Shown here: one piece after another, positions 31,957 to 46,430 of the stretch | How positions within the stretch are numbered: the first letter of the stretch is position 1 | Layout: the number at the start of each line of letters is the position of its first letter | Made by a program: the position numbers and the translations under genes | Assembly (NCBI GenBank): GCA_029964075.1 | Contig: CM057142.1 | Location: 36,582,392-36,646,391 of the forward strand | DNA from: Patiria pectinifera | Lineage: Eukaryota > Echinodermata > Asteroidea > Valvatida > Asterinidae | Length of the DNA: 64,000 bases | Direction: 5' to 3' | The notes under the pieces: model-generated | Databases searched by the model: none | Told to the model about the DNA's origin: nothing | What the model saw: only the letters and a program-made list of their open reading frames with translations

Positions 31957-34900
31957 CAATCCAACCGAGAGCAACTGTCGGCAGCACGCCGTGCCTAAAC
32001 GCAGGATTATATAGGGAAAAGAGACGATTTTGACGTCATTCGACCAATAAAATCAAAACTTTAATGGTGTAAGAATTTTCGAAAATTTTCATGAAAGTGA
32101 TGTATTTTGGTGGTGATACGTTTTCTTAAAGAATAACAGTTGCGTTCCAATTATTTTAGTTTTGGTATAAGCTATTTCGTAGATTTTATTTTATGGAAAA
32201 AAAATAGCCAAAGCCATGCATAGTACTCAAAATAGTATGATGCAGCAAAGCTCACCCCTCGTACGATCTGAGTGCATACTAGATGAACAATATCGTCTTT
32301 GAATTTCAAAGTTTTTTTTTAAGCGCAAGCAAAGAATAGTCATTTTCAACTTATTCTTAATTTTTTTCAATAAACATGGCTGGTAAATAAAACTTATTTG
32401 ATAGCCAGAAATACCCAGGCGCTATCAGAGAGTGGCGACGAAATGTCGGCAAACATCGGACGTTTTGCGGAAACGGGAGGCATTCCTCCCGTTTTGATCG
32501 CGTCATTATTATATAGTGTAGCGGTTACCCGACCTAAGATACATGAGAAATAGCCAGAACCTTTTGGTCTGGGAACTTGACTACCCTTAGATAGGGCGGT
32601 GGGGACCAAGGAAGTCTCTTTTACGACGGCTCTCTGCGTCTCTCGCGTCGTTATGGGAACTATTGGCTATAGACAGTTCTGGCAGCTTGATTTGGGAATT
32701 GTTAGTACATGGATACAGCCTTGTTCCCTTTTTTTGCAAGCAGATCCATACTATTTTAGATTCCAGAATTCTAGTACTTAAAATCGCATTGGAATTGGCT
32801 ACGTATCATCTTTTTGTGATGGCGGTCTCTTATTGGTATATCTATGGTTATATAGCGACACATTTTGCCAAAAATGGAACACTTTCAACAATGAAGACAG
32901 GGTGATCTTCATTTAGAATACCAGCAGTGTCTTCAGTTTATCGAGTGACGGTTTCAATTGTTAAATGTTATTTACTTTTAGAAGACATCTTTTGTTATAT
33001 GATAGCTGCAATATTTTGCCTGCCTGATAGGTAAGATGCCAAATAACGAAAACTGTTATAAGTAAAGGATAGTGGTCCGCTGAGATGTATTTATAGTTGA
33101 TCACCTCCACTTAGGACTAAATGACGTTAAGATGAAGGTTTTTGCTTTTCGTCCTTTATCGTTTACTTACAACGGTAAGGATCTCAAACGTACTTAAAGA
33201 AAACGCCGTATAGTATTTATGAAAACGCCGCCACACCTTTGAACTATTGGACATTTTTTTGTCCTTCCAAACAAATGAAGACACATGCGAATTGCACAGA
33301 GTCCACCCACACTGTGATCTGGCATGTGATGAGTTCTTTCATTATTGCTGTCAGAACCAATGATACTCGTCTAAAGTGCACCTAATGGCTCATGTTGGCG
33401 TATGCATTAACAATCATACGGGGACATAGGCTGAGTAATTTAGCAATCGTTACCTAATCATCCCTGACTACCCTTCAGGAAGACACATGTCATAACCAAC
33501 ACCGTAACAACTGCCTCATTCTAAGTCTGAGCATGAACCTGTTCAACTGTAAAAGCTTTAAAAGATTCCTCACGGAAGGATGCCTCTACTGGAGTCGTTT
33601 ATCGACATTGTGGGGTGAATTTTCTTTCACTAAAAAGACGTTAATTTGACTTGGGTCAAGGTTATCCAAATGTCAAAATTGATGCAGGCGTGATGGAACG
33701 CGTTATGGTGTGCGCGGTTATAAAACGAAAGGATAGATCAATAGTATTAGTGTTCACCTGGTGAGCTTTGTGTGTGTGTACGAAAAAGCCTTCACACTTC
33801 AATGACTTGGACTGAACAGTATTCATCCATGTGTATAAGATGTATTGAAATAGTCAACAACCCGTAGTACATGTAGGCCTACGAGTTCAAAGACACGAGG
33901 GCTCGATACATGAACCTGCATGTCCAGAGTAAAGGGATACTTTCCTCCGAAGATCGCATGTACAGTTTCGTATCGTTTACAAGTCACAGAAAATCACTGG
34001 CAGATTTAGGGGGCGGGGGCGTCCCCCCCCCCTCCTTGGGCCGCAAAAAAATACGTCCCCCTCCAATCGTAAAAAAAAAAGCACAGGCGATATAACGCCA
34101 ACTCATAACAAATTTACTGACGTCAGTGTTTACAATGCGGTCAACATGCACTCTGCTCTGACGCCTATAAAGGAGGGACCCCCCCCCCCGTCCTTTGGAA
34201 CAGTAATCCGATTGTGGAGAAACCAGCAAAGTGTCTTACATTTACGTCATTTTTTGCCTTTCCTAAGGAGTGAACATTTCAGCCCAACGGTCAATTACGC
34301 AAGACAGGCCCGCACAAAATGATTAGGCCTATTGCGTAGGTGACTATTCACTGTGTGATAAGCCGGGTTCCACGCCAGACTCAGATTTGAACGCATGGCG
34401 ATCTTGGCGCGCACACCTTTGAACCGTACTTTTTGTAAAGAAATGTAACTGAAGTAGTGCTCCAACGGCTCGCCACAAGAAGTGCTCCAACGGCTCGCCA
34501 CTGCGACTTTTGAGAGCAGAATGTCGTACCTCCAAAAATCAGTCGCGCATATAAATTACCGTATTAAGCTTTCAATGAAGGTTTAGATTCTACGTTTCCA
34601 TTTCGCGAGAAACGCGTTTTAGAGCCCAAACGGGCGCAATCCGGATGAAATTTCCATTTGGATGTTCGTCATAGGTTTTTGGATGTGGTATGCTGTGTAA
34701 CCATCCATAGACCTAAGAAATAGCGCTCCGGACAGAGGTTCAATATCAGGCTAATGAAAATGAGTTGACGTGTACAGCGACTAAAAATGACAAAGTTTAC
34801 TGCCACAGTCCCTTACAGATCTCCAGTCTATGGAATATTCCCATGCACAGCAAGGGTCTATGGTATGCGAGCAGATTCGGCGATTATGCAAAACAAAACT

Positions 34901-37109
34901 GCATCCTGACCTCGAGATCCTGACCATTTAGCAGGTGCCTTCTATCCGATCTTCCGTAACCCGTTGTTTTATTACAAAAACACGGCAGCCAAATTAACCA
35001 ATCATCAGCTTAGTCCACATTTCTGATCGAAATGACACTTTCTAACGGTCGACCCCGATTGGCTTGTGCGCGGGGTCGCTTAAAATGTGCAGTGCTCACA
35101 TCAGACGTTGGTTATGGAGAGGGTTCCGTTGGACTTCCGGGGGATACTCAGACTAACAGATCTCCTGGATCGATTTGATGACGATACGAGGCGCAGCATT
35201 TTCGCAAATGGTCCTCGTCCGTTTCACGATCGCTATGAATCCACGTCGAACAACCCCCAACTTATGAAAGCATAGTTTGCTTTCAAGGCTAGTGTTATCG
35301 ACTTTAATTGGCACCAGTTTCTGCTATACCGTGAAGATCCTGCGCATCATTTGCCTGGTTTCTCATAAACGATGCGTTCTCATAAACCATCGGCAATGTT
35401 CAAGGCGTATGAATTAAAAAAAAAAAAGCTTCCTCATAATAGCTTTCTGTGCAATTGTCGACATGAACATAAGTTATAAATTGCCCCAGATGAGAAACCT
35501 TAACTTTACTGATTTTACAAAGCGGTAAAACCCCAAAGCGTTGAACGAGCCTACCCATGATCGCAAGTCCGTATATTAACACAATTCATTCTAAGCTGAC
35601 TCTAATGTAGCAGTGCCATATGTTTTTTTTTTGTATCCCAAATGAGAATAAGTTTATTCTGAGGTTACATGTTAATTATAATGTTTAAGATTCCAATTCT
35701 TCAAACACGTTGTGACGAATTCTATGAGGCTATAAAATGGCTAATCTCACGGTTGTATAATAAACACCAAATTCACAAGTGTATTCCGTGGTTTAAAAAA
35801 AATAAGCACTTTTGTAGGACTGTATTTGTCTTACACAGAAAACTAAACTATAATATAAACTTAAATAAAACACAAAAACTGCTCCACCCAAAGCAAAAGT
35901 ACTATCAAAAAATTCTACAACAGTATATAGGAGGCCACAGGCTCCAATTTGCGTATTAACGTACACAGTCAATTTTGGTTAGTAGCCGTTTGCTCTCTCT
36001 GAAAAAAAGGTAGTTGACTACATTTTGCATTTTACGCCAGTGGACAAAACACTGGACGCCAAAATACAGATCCCCAAGCCGACGACTGTGTTAGAATGCC
36101 CCCCAAACTTGGATGGCAGAGGACATGCTAATTCGGCTTCGGTGCGACTTCCTCGGCATTATGCACGGGTCTCGCCCGTGGTTTGTTCAAGTCGTCGGTC
36201 TGTCGTGGGCTGACTACAACTTGAGTGCTCTCGTAAGGTTCTCAACATGTCAAGCAGCGATTCGACTCGTAGACGAGGGCCTCTATCAGGAGGCGCGTGT
36301 CAGCTCGCTGTCAGGCTTGGTTCCTTGTCTGCATAAACACATGCCCCTTATGATGATTAATTCTTCAGCCGCTAGGAATCTGTCTCATTCTGCCACTCAT
36401 CATTACTTTATCTCCTGAAAACGGCGCGTGTGAAATTATTGTCACCTTCGGATCGGTTTAGATAAAAGGAACTGGTAAAACTCAACTGAGATCAAACAAT
36501 GAAGCACATTTTAAGAAAACTCAAATAAGACTCGAGCTATATAAAGCCTCTACGTTTTAGTTAAAGGAAAACATATATGGGTAGTAGTTTAAATTCGGGT
36601 TTTTTTTTGGTATCAGTAATTGTTTTCAAGGCTTTAAAGTACCGCAGCAAAGCTAGGTAATCTTTAGATACCGAAACTTGAAAGAGGTTTAGGATGAACG
36701 ATTTGAACAAAAAATCTTTTAAAGCATGTACGATTTTGGTAAGCAAAATTATATTGTATTGGTCGAAATCGATTATGCTTTGTCGTCTGATATGAGTTAC
36801 AAGCTAAAAGATATGGGGACATGGCAACTAGAAACTCTGAGTACCCATCGGTCGGTGAATAAAATTCAAATCGGACTGGTACTCGATTGAGAACTTTAAT
36901 TTCTTGAACTATAGAAGAAAGGTGGGATGCTGGCCTGTATTGCATGCCACTGAACTGCAAGCACATCGCACCCATAGTATGGGCATGCCAATGGCGTATC
37001 ACGCAGAGTAGTACTTGAACACCAATGACAGCCGCTTCCGGTTATATCAGGAACAAAATGTCCAGCTGCTTCCAAAATATTTTCAAAAATTTAACGCAGT
37101 TGGTATATC
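31957..37109. other. Intergenic, no gene recognised
   Basis: Includes G-rich hAT-like scraps near 34008-34060 and 34170-34195, and an exact 21-bp tandem repeat (AGTGCTCCAACGGCTCGCCAC at 34457 and 34481). The open frames at 35669-35959 and 36025-36418 lack domains and splice support. Confidence 0.4.
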
Positions 37110-37124
37110 ACATTTCAATCTGTA

Positions 37125-37250
37125 CGCAGGAAGTCGTGGGTTCGAGTCCCACCCGAGTGCACTTGTAATTTTCTTTCCCGTAAGCCCTCGGATAACACTG
37201 ATTGGTATAGGGTGTGTATAAGTAGGCCTACGTAGGTGAAGGGCAATATA
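37125..37250 (+). mobile_element. 5'-truncated tRNA-derived SINE (126 bp)
   Basis: A 15-bp perfect direct repeat ACATTTCAATCTGTA flanks it (37110-37124 and 37251-37265), as expected for target-primed retroposition. It begins close to a perfect tRNA T-arm, GTGGG-TTCGAGT-CCCAC (37137-37153), followed by a unique tail. The acceptor, D and anticodon arms are missing, so the insertion is 5' truncated. No poly-A tail. Confidence 0.65.
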
Positions 37251-37265
37251 ACATTTCAATCTGTA

Positions 37266-40200
37266 GAGTTTACCGTTTACATGAAGTTTTTACCGTTCGC
37301 TTTGTCCATTTCTTATACTACGTTCATAAGCACATGACAGTAAAGTGACGGGTATCAAAACACCCCTCTCTAAGAAAACAAATGGAATAATTATTTCATT
37401 CGGAAAATAGTTTTTAACGCATCGAAGGGCCAAGGCTAATCATAAAACCGATATCGATGATTACTGTATGAGCACATATAGTAATCCATGCGAATTTGCT
37501 TCACAATGGTGGAATTTGCTGACTCAGTCACTTTGCTTTAACACTCCATCCACATTTAACAAGTTGCTCAATTACAACCACAAGTTCTTGAAGTCTACGC
37601 CCCCAGGTATAACCCTATACTACCTCTATACTTTAGACAAATTACCGCAGCAGTATGTTTCTTGCACGAGTAGGCTACCACTTTGCATTTCAAGAAACAA
37701 CTGAGGCATGCACACTTAAAATGCTGATTCCTCAGGCAGCAGCTATATCTATGAATGGTGTGACTTTCAACGGGTGCTCCACACTGAAACCTAACGCGCT
37801 CAACCATTGACAGAAAGCTACTTCACATGAAACAAAACCTACGCACAAGATAAAAGTGTACAAATCCATCATAATGTATTCCGGTAATTACCAATGTGTA
37901 GGCGCTATCGCATGTCAGCTTGTCAAAGTACCGGTAACAGAGTGCAATACGATACACGAAATACTGTTTGGAATGATGCAATCAAACAATGTAATAATTC
38001 AGTTTAGGGGATACAATTTCGGGAAATCTCGGAACTACTGACATTTTCTAGAAACAACCTCTGACGCAATTTTGCTAAAACTGAAACAAAACCTCTTGAG
38101 GGAGCTTAACGATAGGCTATACTGTCCGTCCCATTTTCGTGTTTCACCCAGACAATAGTTTAATTTCTATTGTCTACCAATACCAAAGTTATTCACTTTT
38201 AAATGAGACAACGACCGAAAAACCGACCCACGCTTAGTTATAGAATAATTCCTTTACATTACTTGCAGGTAAGACTGATTCCAGCATCCCTATATTGGAA
38301 CCATAATGTAGGACTAGGAAACGGTAACCAGTCTATTCCGGGATATGTGCAAGAGCAATCCAAGATAATATAGCTCTTATTCCGAAGGTTGCCAATGCCT
38401 AAAGATAGAGAAAAGGGTTGTTTTGTTGAGGTTGGGGTCGGGACCAATTGAAACATCGATAGGTGAAGCAAAATTAAAATCTGTTAAAGAGTACGGCCGA
38501 TACATCAGTAAACGGCCTTGAGCCTTGCTTTAATAGTGCAGGGGAGCAGGGGCTAAATTACCGGCAGAGATTGAGAACCCATCTTCCTCAGAAGGTTTCA
38601 CTTTTATAAGGTGTTGTTTTTTTAAACGTAAACACTCTCTGTGCTCCACAAACTTTAATGTGCAATGAGTCGTGAGTGCAGTCATTCACATTTGGATGTT
38701 AAAAGCTTGCTTACGCGCACCCACCGCATTACATGCCAAATGATGCCAGATGATTGGGGTACTTATTTCCGGTAATAAAGCAACTCCGGTTGAGGAATCC
38801 AGTTTATCCATTCATTTCTGATCACATTACAATGTCTACTAAGCACCAATTAAGACAAATATGGCGCCCTCAGCGAGAATCACAGCTCGGGGCAAGGACG
38901 ATATAAATCAAATAATTGAATATCACGCAATCCATACCAAAGATCGACAGTTAACAAATAGCTCTTGCAAACCCAGCCAGGCTTTACCTGATTCTTCTGC
39001 TTTCAGTTGTAGTAGCGATTGGCGAATCAGTGTTTAAATAGTAAAAGTGGGGTGGCTGGTGTGTTAAAATATAGCTTGAGGTCCAGGATTTCCCAAGGGG
39101 TGATGGTTGCATTGTGGAAATTATGCACCAAAAGCAACTTCAGGCTTTAATTTTAATGTTTTTCTCGATAATCTGCACACAAAAAACGAAGCAGTGGTTA
39201 GCAATCAACCCCTTCCCCCTTCAATACATCACTGGACTTTGTAGCGTCATTTATCGAGAAACAACCAACAAGATAATCAAATAAATTGTTTCTCTACCCC
39301 AATTACAAGGTATACTACAAAGTTAATCCTTTGGGGGGGGGCACAATTTTCAAGACTTTCAACAACAAATTTAAATAAAGAAGAAATGGAGAAAAAAAAC
39401 AATGACTTAAAACAAACTTCCTTCAGTGACGGTAAGCTTTTGAAGGGATTGGGTTTACGTCTGCTTTTGGCATCAAAGCAAAATCTGTCAGATCTAGATA
39501 TTGTTTAAATCCACAACCTCGGCTCTTTTACTTGGGTTGATTTGAGACAAAACAATGCCTCTTGCCAAGGTTTCGCATTATAGTTCGTATATACAAACAA
39601 TGACAGCAGTGGGACCTTCAATGAAATTCCCGACTTGCACTGTTTGGATTGTTGCATCAAAATGGGATATTTTGGGAAAATAAGAGAACACTTAGCCAAA
39701 TTGCAAACGTGACTTTGTACTGAAAATCCTATTACCGTCGGAGCTTAAGTCAACAGACGATACATGACCGTGGCTGAGCTGCTTGGTTGCACGGGCCAAG
39801 TCAGCTATGTACCGGGCACTCATCTCCGCACACTCGGTCTGACTCGCATCATCATAATCGTAGGCTTCGATAGAGCTTCCTGCTTTCAACACTCGCCAGC
39901 TTTAAAAACACCGCTTTGTGAGTTCCTTGGAGTTGTAAGACGGTAGCAGTAACTAAGGCAGCTCGTGCACGTTTAATCTTCAACCAGGGACACATTATTT
40001 TCACGAGACTGCTACGCAGACAAGAATTTCCTCAGAAAAGAATTCTTGCCGACAAAAGTCAGCTGGCTACCATCCCAGGAAATACTTATCATATCATTTT
40101 GGGAGGCTGGTATCCTGCATTTCCAGACAGAATGTCGTGCAAAGGAATAGACCAATTATAAATTAGTATTGAAACCGAGGCTCTCAGTGCTGAGCCATTG

Positions 40201-42439
40201 TATGAATTGAGGACCTTTTTATCCTCTCAACAATTTGAAATTCGTATATTCTTTGTGCGTGGACGCTTTATGAAATTGAGCCTAGTGCACATTGACCAAG
40301 CATTTTATGAGACAAATCTTTACAAGTGCGAGTGCACAATAAGCTCCGGCGAAAAATGCGACGCCGATGGCACATATGGAACACCATACCTTTGGTTAAT
40401 TTTGGGGCCATTTCCTCCTTCCTGATACCGTCCAACCACTACACAAACGTGACTGCACATTACTGCACATTATTTTGCCTCCATTTACAAACTCTTCATT
40501 TATATATCTTTCCGAATTGCTTAACACATTTTCTGTTAAGAATTAGATCTTTTTTGTTGTGAAATTTCCAATTTGGTTGTGATATTTTTTGTGGGTAAAT
40601 TGGGGTCAATTTTCGGGGACAGACATATGCAAAATAAACGCGCATGCGCATCGATCGAAACAAAACCGGCGTTCCAAAAACTTTCGTCTAGAGTTAATTT
40701 TAATTGATCAATTAGTAAATTATGTTTGGTCAATTGTCGGGGACAGACAGACCGACCGACCTCCCGACCACCAAGTTTACATGTAGAAGATCCTGCCAGA
40801 GCTTAAAAATGTACAAAAAGGAGAAGTTGGGGTCCGAGGATTGAGGCACTATAATTTACATTAAAGAGTGGTTTTGATAACAAAGAGAATCCTCCGGCCT
40901 TGACAGGCATTTAAACTTTAAACAGAGCATCCATGGAGGTAGCGTGTCAGTATCGTGCAGGAGAGCGATGAGTTGGCTCGCTTCATATGCACGCAACCAT
41001 GTACAGGCGAGAATAAGAGAACTTAACGGTCGTCCGTTGAAGCATAATTATAAACCTCGTTGATTACGGTACATCACGCTAATGGGTAAATTAAGCTTCA
41101 TCGGCACGTTTTGCAGCTGAAGTTCGTTCAGTTTGAATGAAAACTATGTCCACTGGACGATAGCTCTATCTATATTTCATGAAATACAGAACGTTATTGT
41201 GCGATTCCATTGATTGATTGAGTTTATCTGAGCCTCGTTATAAAATAACCTACAAATTGAAAAGCTTTCGTGAAAATCAACTTTAGTAGCAATATCTCCC
41301 CCCAATAAATTGACTTTTTAATACATGGCCTAAAATGTCAACACATTTTTGGGGTATAACACACACGAAGTGTCTCGCTACGCTACTGTCTCGCTACGCT
41401 ACGCTACGCTATTTTGATGTCATCAGGTATGAATCTATGAAATAAGAGATTTTAGATAAAACCTGATCGAATCCCTTTAATGTATGATGTCCATACTTCG
41501 TAATTTGATAGACAACAACTTGATGGTGGAAATGTGCCTCCTCGTCACTTTGGTAACAATTACTTGTGTGTTTCTATACTTTTAGATAATTTCATGACTC
41601 AGTGCGCACGCGTCTGCGTGCTTTGTGTCATACCTGCTAGTTGTCGGGGTATATGTACTTTTCTGTAATATTTAGTCATTTACATAGTGGTGTTTTTTTT
41701 TATTTGTACCAGCTTAAATTCATCCCTTTTAATCATTTATTGTGGTAGCCGTTGACTGCATATAGCGTTTTAATAATGAAACGCAATTCATCTGGACTCA
41801 TTCCAAAACGCAATTAATGTTTAGCAAGGAGACGAAGCGGGCAATTAGATACTTTTTCTTTGTGTATACAGTGTATTCTAAATGCACTATAGATGATAGT
41901 AGCGCAATATTATTTGTCACAGATGAAACGATGACTTGACTGACGGGAAGACAGGGAGGAACTTTGAAAAATAATCCTTGCTTAAATTATGAAATTCTAT
42001 AGACCGGTAGCAAGGTTGAGTTTAATTTACAATTTGAGCACAAAAGGTTTGATGGTACCAATCGATTGCCCGTCGGGGGGTAGTCTTGAAATAGCCATTC
42101 TTTAGTTGCCCTGGATCGGGTGGGGGGTCAGGGGACCAACGTCAAATTTCGACTTTAATTAACATGTTTCGCACAAGTGCCCTTTTGGGATGCAAGCGTT
42201 GAGTTGACCCCCTGCCAAAAATGCTCCTTGAGAATACATAATATTTATAATACCAGCTAAAGTTCGCTCAGTTTGAATAAAAACTGTCCACTGTCTTTGA
42301 GACTCGCCTCACGTCGCACAACTTTATTTTGCGATTTTATTTTAGTGACAACATGTATTTGGACCATACTTTCCCAAATCCTCTACAATTATCTTTTTAA
42401 AATGCAGGATTTTGCAGGAACGAGTGTGCACCGTGTCAT
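37266..42439. other. Intergenic, no gene recognised
   Basis: Short direct repeats GGTCAATT(T/G)TCGGGGACAGACA at about 40604 and 40729 suggest a retroposon or old tandem copy. A GCTAC-rich cluster lies at 41380-41412. No exon supported. Confidence 0.4.
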
Positions 42440-42562
42440 GGTCGCGTAGACCGGTCCTTGTGTTGTTCATCCCCAGCCGTGCATGAAATTTGGCCTATTA
42501 TGTACTTGAAATCCTCGGCACTCATGTTCAGCGATGACACTAGCTCTGCCTCAACCCATTGA
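42440..42562 (-). CDS. Possible coding fragment, unknown
   Basis: The minus strand is open for YQWVEAELVSSLNMSAEDFK then YIIGQISCTAGDEQHKD, a protein-like composition unlike the flanks. It sits next to the GGAGGATTTTGCAGGATT motif repeats. No family recognised; it could be part of a mobile-element protein. Confidence 0.25.
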
Positions 42563-42571
42563 TAGTGTTTG

Positions 42572-42712
42572 CTGGAGGTTTGTGCAGGATTGAGGCAGTG
42601 GTCACCCCTCCTAGGAACACATGTTAAAAATAGTAGCATTTTGCAGGATTGAGGCTGTATGCTCTTTTTACATGAAGGCAGTTGGAGGATTTTGCAGGAT
42701 TGGGGTTGCATC
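42572..42712 (+). repeat. TTTGCAGGATTNAGG motif cluster, copy 1
   Basis: Three degenerate units with core GGAGGATTTTGCAGGATTGG and similar, spaced roughly 50 bp (42572, 42637, 42682). The same motif forms another three-unit cluster at 61128-61255. Confidence 0.65.
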
Positions 42713-45700
42713 CTCGCAGAAACGTCAAGCGAGTTAGAGATAAATAACCTGAAAATAAGAAGGGGAAAAACCGTTTTAGGAAAGACACCAAATCAATGTT
42801 GGTAGACAAATCAATGCTGGTAGACAAATAAACTGTATTATTAATTCATTAATATGAGCACTTCTGTGTACGTCATTAGTTGGTTTCAGACCGGGTAAAT
42901 GAACAAAACATATCCTGTTCTGAAGAGCCCTTGGACACGATCCGATGTTTATTGCTTGAATCTTCCAAAGCACACGGAACCCATGCACATTATTACCTAC
43001 ATCAGTATAACCTACACGGCATGGCAGGAGTGGTTAATGACAGAGGCCAAAGCTACAAATAATTTAATTTAAGTGTTCACAGAGAACAAAATAATATGTA
43101 CAAAAAAACACACAGATTGTCCAAAATATTTAAAAATTGCTCATGGAAAACAACACGTCATAAAAATCTAATTTAAAAAACTGTTTCTATCATTTTCTTT
43201 ACAGATAAAAATGAGAAAATCGACATTTACACCAGCAGTACATTGCTGAAAAGGAAGACCTTCGATATAGATATATGTAAACAAGTACTAACGATAATTT
43301 GTCAGATATCACGCGTTAAAAAAACGTTGTGCGTACATCTAACCATATTTTGTATGTGATGGTACTTAATCTATAAGTTCAAAGTTAAACTGCAGTTTCG
43401 GATGCTAACAGAACAGTCAATATCATTTACACACAACATGAATTCATTTTAAAAAGCCAGAAATTCCATTTTTTACAAATAAAAAAAAATCACAGTTAAT
43501 CAATGCAAAAATTTATCAATACACTTCGTTTCAAATTTTATACAGATACGAAACTGTGGAATTATATAATACTGCGCTACCGTCGCACAATCAACAGAAA
43601 TGGTACTGCGAATGAGAGACACTTCCAATAGCGTAACACCTTTACAATAATATCCAAATGGGCAGCTGGTATAACGTCGGGATGCTATTGAGCGTGTGTG
43701 TTACATGAAGGGGTGCTGACGTCACGACTGCGCTGTATCAACGCCAAGGCAAAGGCAATGTGCGAGGGAAAATGACAAATCTGGCACCAAGTCTGAGCAG
43801 AGGTGCGTCTGACAACTGGCGCATTATTCTTTGATATCTTTCTCGTCTGCCGTAAAGACATACAATATAAGATCATTTGCTTTTCATGAATTTTGTTTGT
43901 TTCCAATAATAACACCACTCAAAATCCAAAGAACTTAAGAATGTTCAAAACCTAGCCCGTTTAAGTTTCAGCTCAGTGGATACTACACTTTTCGAGAAAA
44001 ACAGTGAAAACCCATCATGCACGACCTTTTGATCACGAAACACGATTCGTCCGTAGCACTCTTTATTTCCACAAATCGGTTAATTGACTGACCGTAAAAA
44101 AATCACCTGATTTACATTGATTTCTTCTAAATGACAGCAAGCCAGACAGAGTAATTTGTCGTGGTGTTTAGTACCAGCACGAGCTTTAATCTGAGTTTTT
44201 GATAATTATTCGGTAGGTTACTATTGGGATAACTGCAAAATGATATGCCTTTAAAGCAAGCGGGTGTACCTACACGCATTCAATTACGCACATCTTCTCA
44301 GTCTATGGTTTGTTTCATTGCCGCCAACAGACGCGGTGGAGCAGCAATCCAAACAGCGTGGTGCCTCTGAAGAAGCAGCGGGGTGTGTTTCATTTATCAA
44401 CTCCTCAATAATCTCCGTTTCAAATCTCTGCCTGGTCGAAATGCGATCATTCGGTTCTTGTCTTCAGCGTGCATTCAAATAGCCTGCCAAACTGGCTAGA
44501 CTCTTTCCGTCTATGTAGACACAGAATAATGTTTCGTTTGTTTTCTCTCTTTTTCCCCCCAAAAGGATTGACAGTAGTCTAATAATAAGTAGACTCGTTT
44601 TTCACCTCGAGACAGCGTGCCTACGCCAAAAGAGACACAGACTAAAAATAAAGAGTTTGTTTCTGCAATCAATAGCGGACTTTGAATAATAGGTGACAAT
44701 AGAGTCCCCGATTCCCGAAGGTCCCCAATTTGGCGAGGTCATCCTATATGAGAGGTCTTCCTAAAGAGTACAAACAAAAAAAAGGCAAATAGGGAGTCCG
44801 CGATTGCAAGCAAATACACACACTTGGCAAAATTTGAACCGATTTCCGTTGTTCACTTCCGGCCTTTTTCCTATTCGTATCGATTAATTTGCTCATCAAT
44901 ACAGCTTAAGAACGTGTCTAAAATCACAGCTATAGATCTGTCCACTGTTCCCCATGTGTCATCATTCACCAATTTATAATATAAATTACTCTCTTTATTC
45001 CATACACAACTGCTTTGCGTTTAGACCATTTTTCCCCCAAACTGTTCCGGTGAAATCACGATCTCGCAAGCTTCCAATCGATTTTCGTGTCTTCATTCCC
45101 GACACTACCGAATCTCCGCGTAACTCAAGTTTCCCTGCAGTTGAAATAAATGACGCCCTTCCCCGTCAACATAGCATCATCACTGAGCGATTACCGACAT
45201 AATACATCATCGAGTAAATAACCAAATTCACTCACGCAAACATATCCGGGGACATACGATCCTCACATGCCATCCTTGCAAACGGCTTCTGCTCAAAATA
45301 TTTACTTTTCAGAAATCATAAAATGAAAAGGTAGCGCTAGATTTTGTTAAACCCTTAATCGTTACTGGGCAATCTCGCCACGAACACCTGCATGCGGATT
45401 TGAAAATCAAAACAAAAGGGGTTGGGTTTTATTTTTGATGTGACTTTCATCAAAGGGTGCTAAAATCGCGTCCACATTCTAGAATAACAATAACGTTATA
45501 CTGTAAAAATACCAATCTTTTTTCTTTGAATAGATTTTTGAAGGTGTCTTACGGGAATATAAATCACGGTTTTAGAAGCCCAGCGATACAATGTTCACCC
45601 TACGGTTCGATTTTGAAGAGAGCCGTGAAAATCACACCCAAAGTTTTGTAGCTGCTGAAAGTATAATAAATTATTTAAAAGAATGCCCAACAAATACCTG

Positions 45701-46426
45701 TACTTCGAAAGGTAACTATATTACACTGCAATTCTAGACCACTGCAAGAAGTCATTAGGCAGAAGACAACGGCAACACTGAACTAAAAAATAAATTACAA
45801 ACTTCGGTCTTTATCACACTTTTGACATGACAAAACGTCTGCACTAACTTGAGCCTACTTTTTTTTTACATTCGTCCCGCAAAGAACTGTAAAATCTTAA
45901 ATATTTTGGGGAAGTGTGTACTTTGACAGCCAGTTTCAGATTTTGACAACTGCCAAATTCTCAAACCTTTCCAACACTTCTTTCATGCTTATTTGGTTTG
46001 CTTTGCTACGATACCTTCATTCAAATACAATGATCTTTGAAGTGTAAATGAAAGTTGGATCCGGCAGATGATTCACTGATGCATAACTCAACTGATCTCT
46101 ACATTGAAGCTATCCACTGATCCAATAGAGACAATAGTACATGTACTTTTTTATACCCAGCACGATATGTGACAGAGGCCTATCTCCATATACTCTATAA
46201 CACCCCAGACTATTGTTACCTAACACACCCCCTAGACACCTCAAAAGAATTCCTGAGATTCATGTAACACAATGACCAACACAAAAGGGGGGGGGGGGTC
46301 CCTCTATCACATATCATGCTGCATATGACTTTTTCTGACATACATTATTGTACTTGTGATTTTTATTACAGTGTATAATGTGCTGATTTTTTGCAGACAT
46401 AGAACAGTGGATGTGCCTGCAGGTAG
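42713..46426. other. Intergenic, no gene recognised
   Basis: AT-rich, mostly unique sequence. A 10-G run lies at about 46289. No credible exon or repeat with defined ends was seen. Confidence 0.4.
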
Positions 46427-46430
46427 TTAA

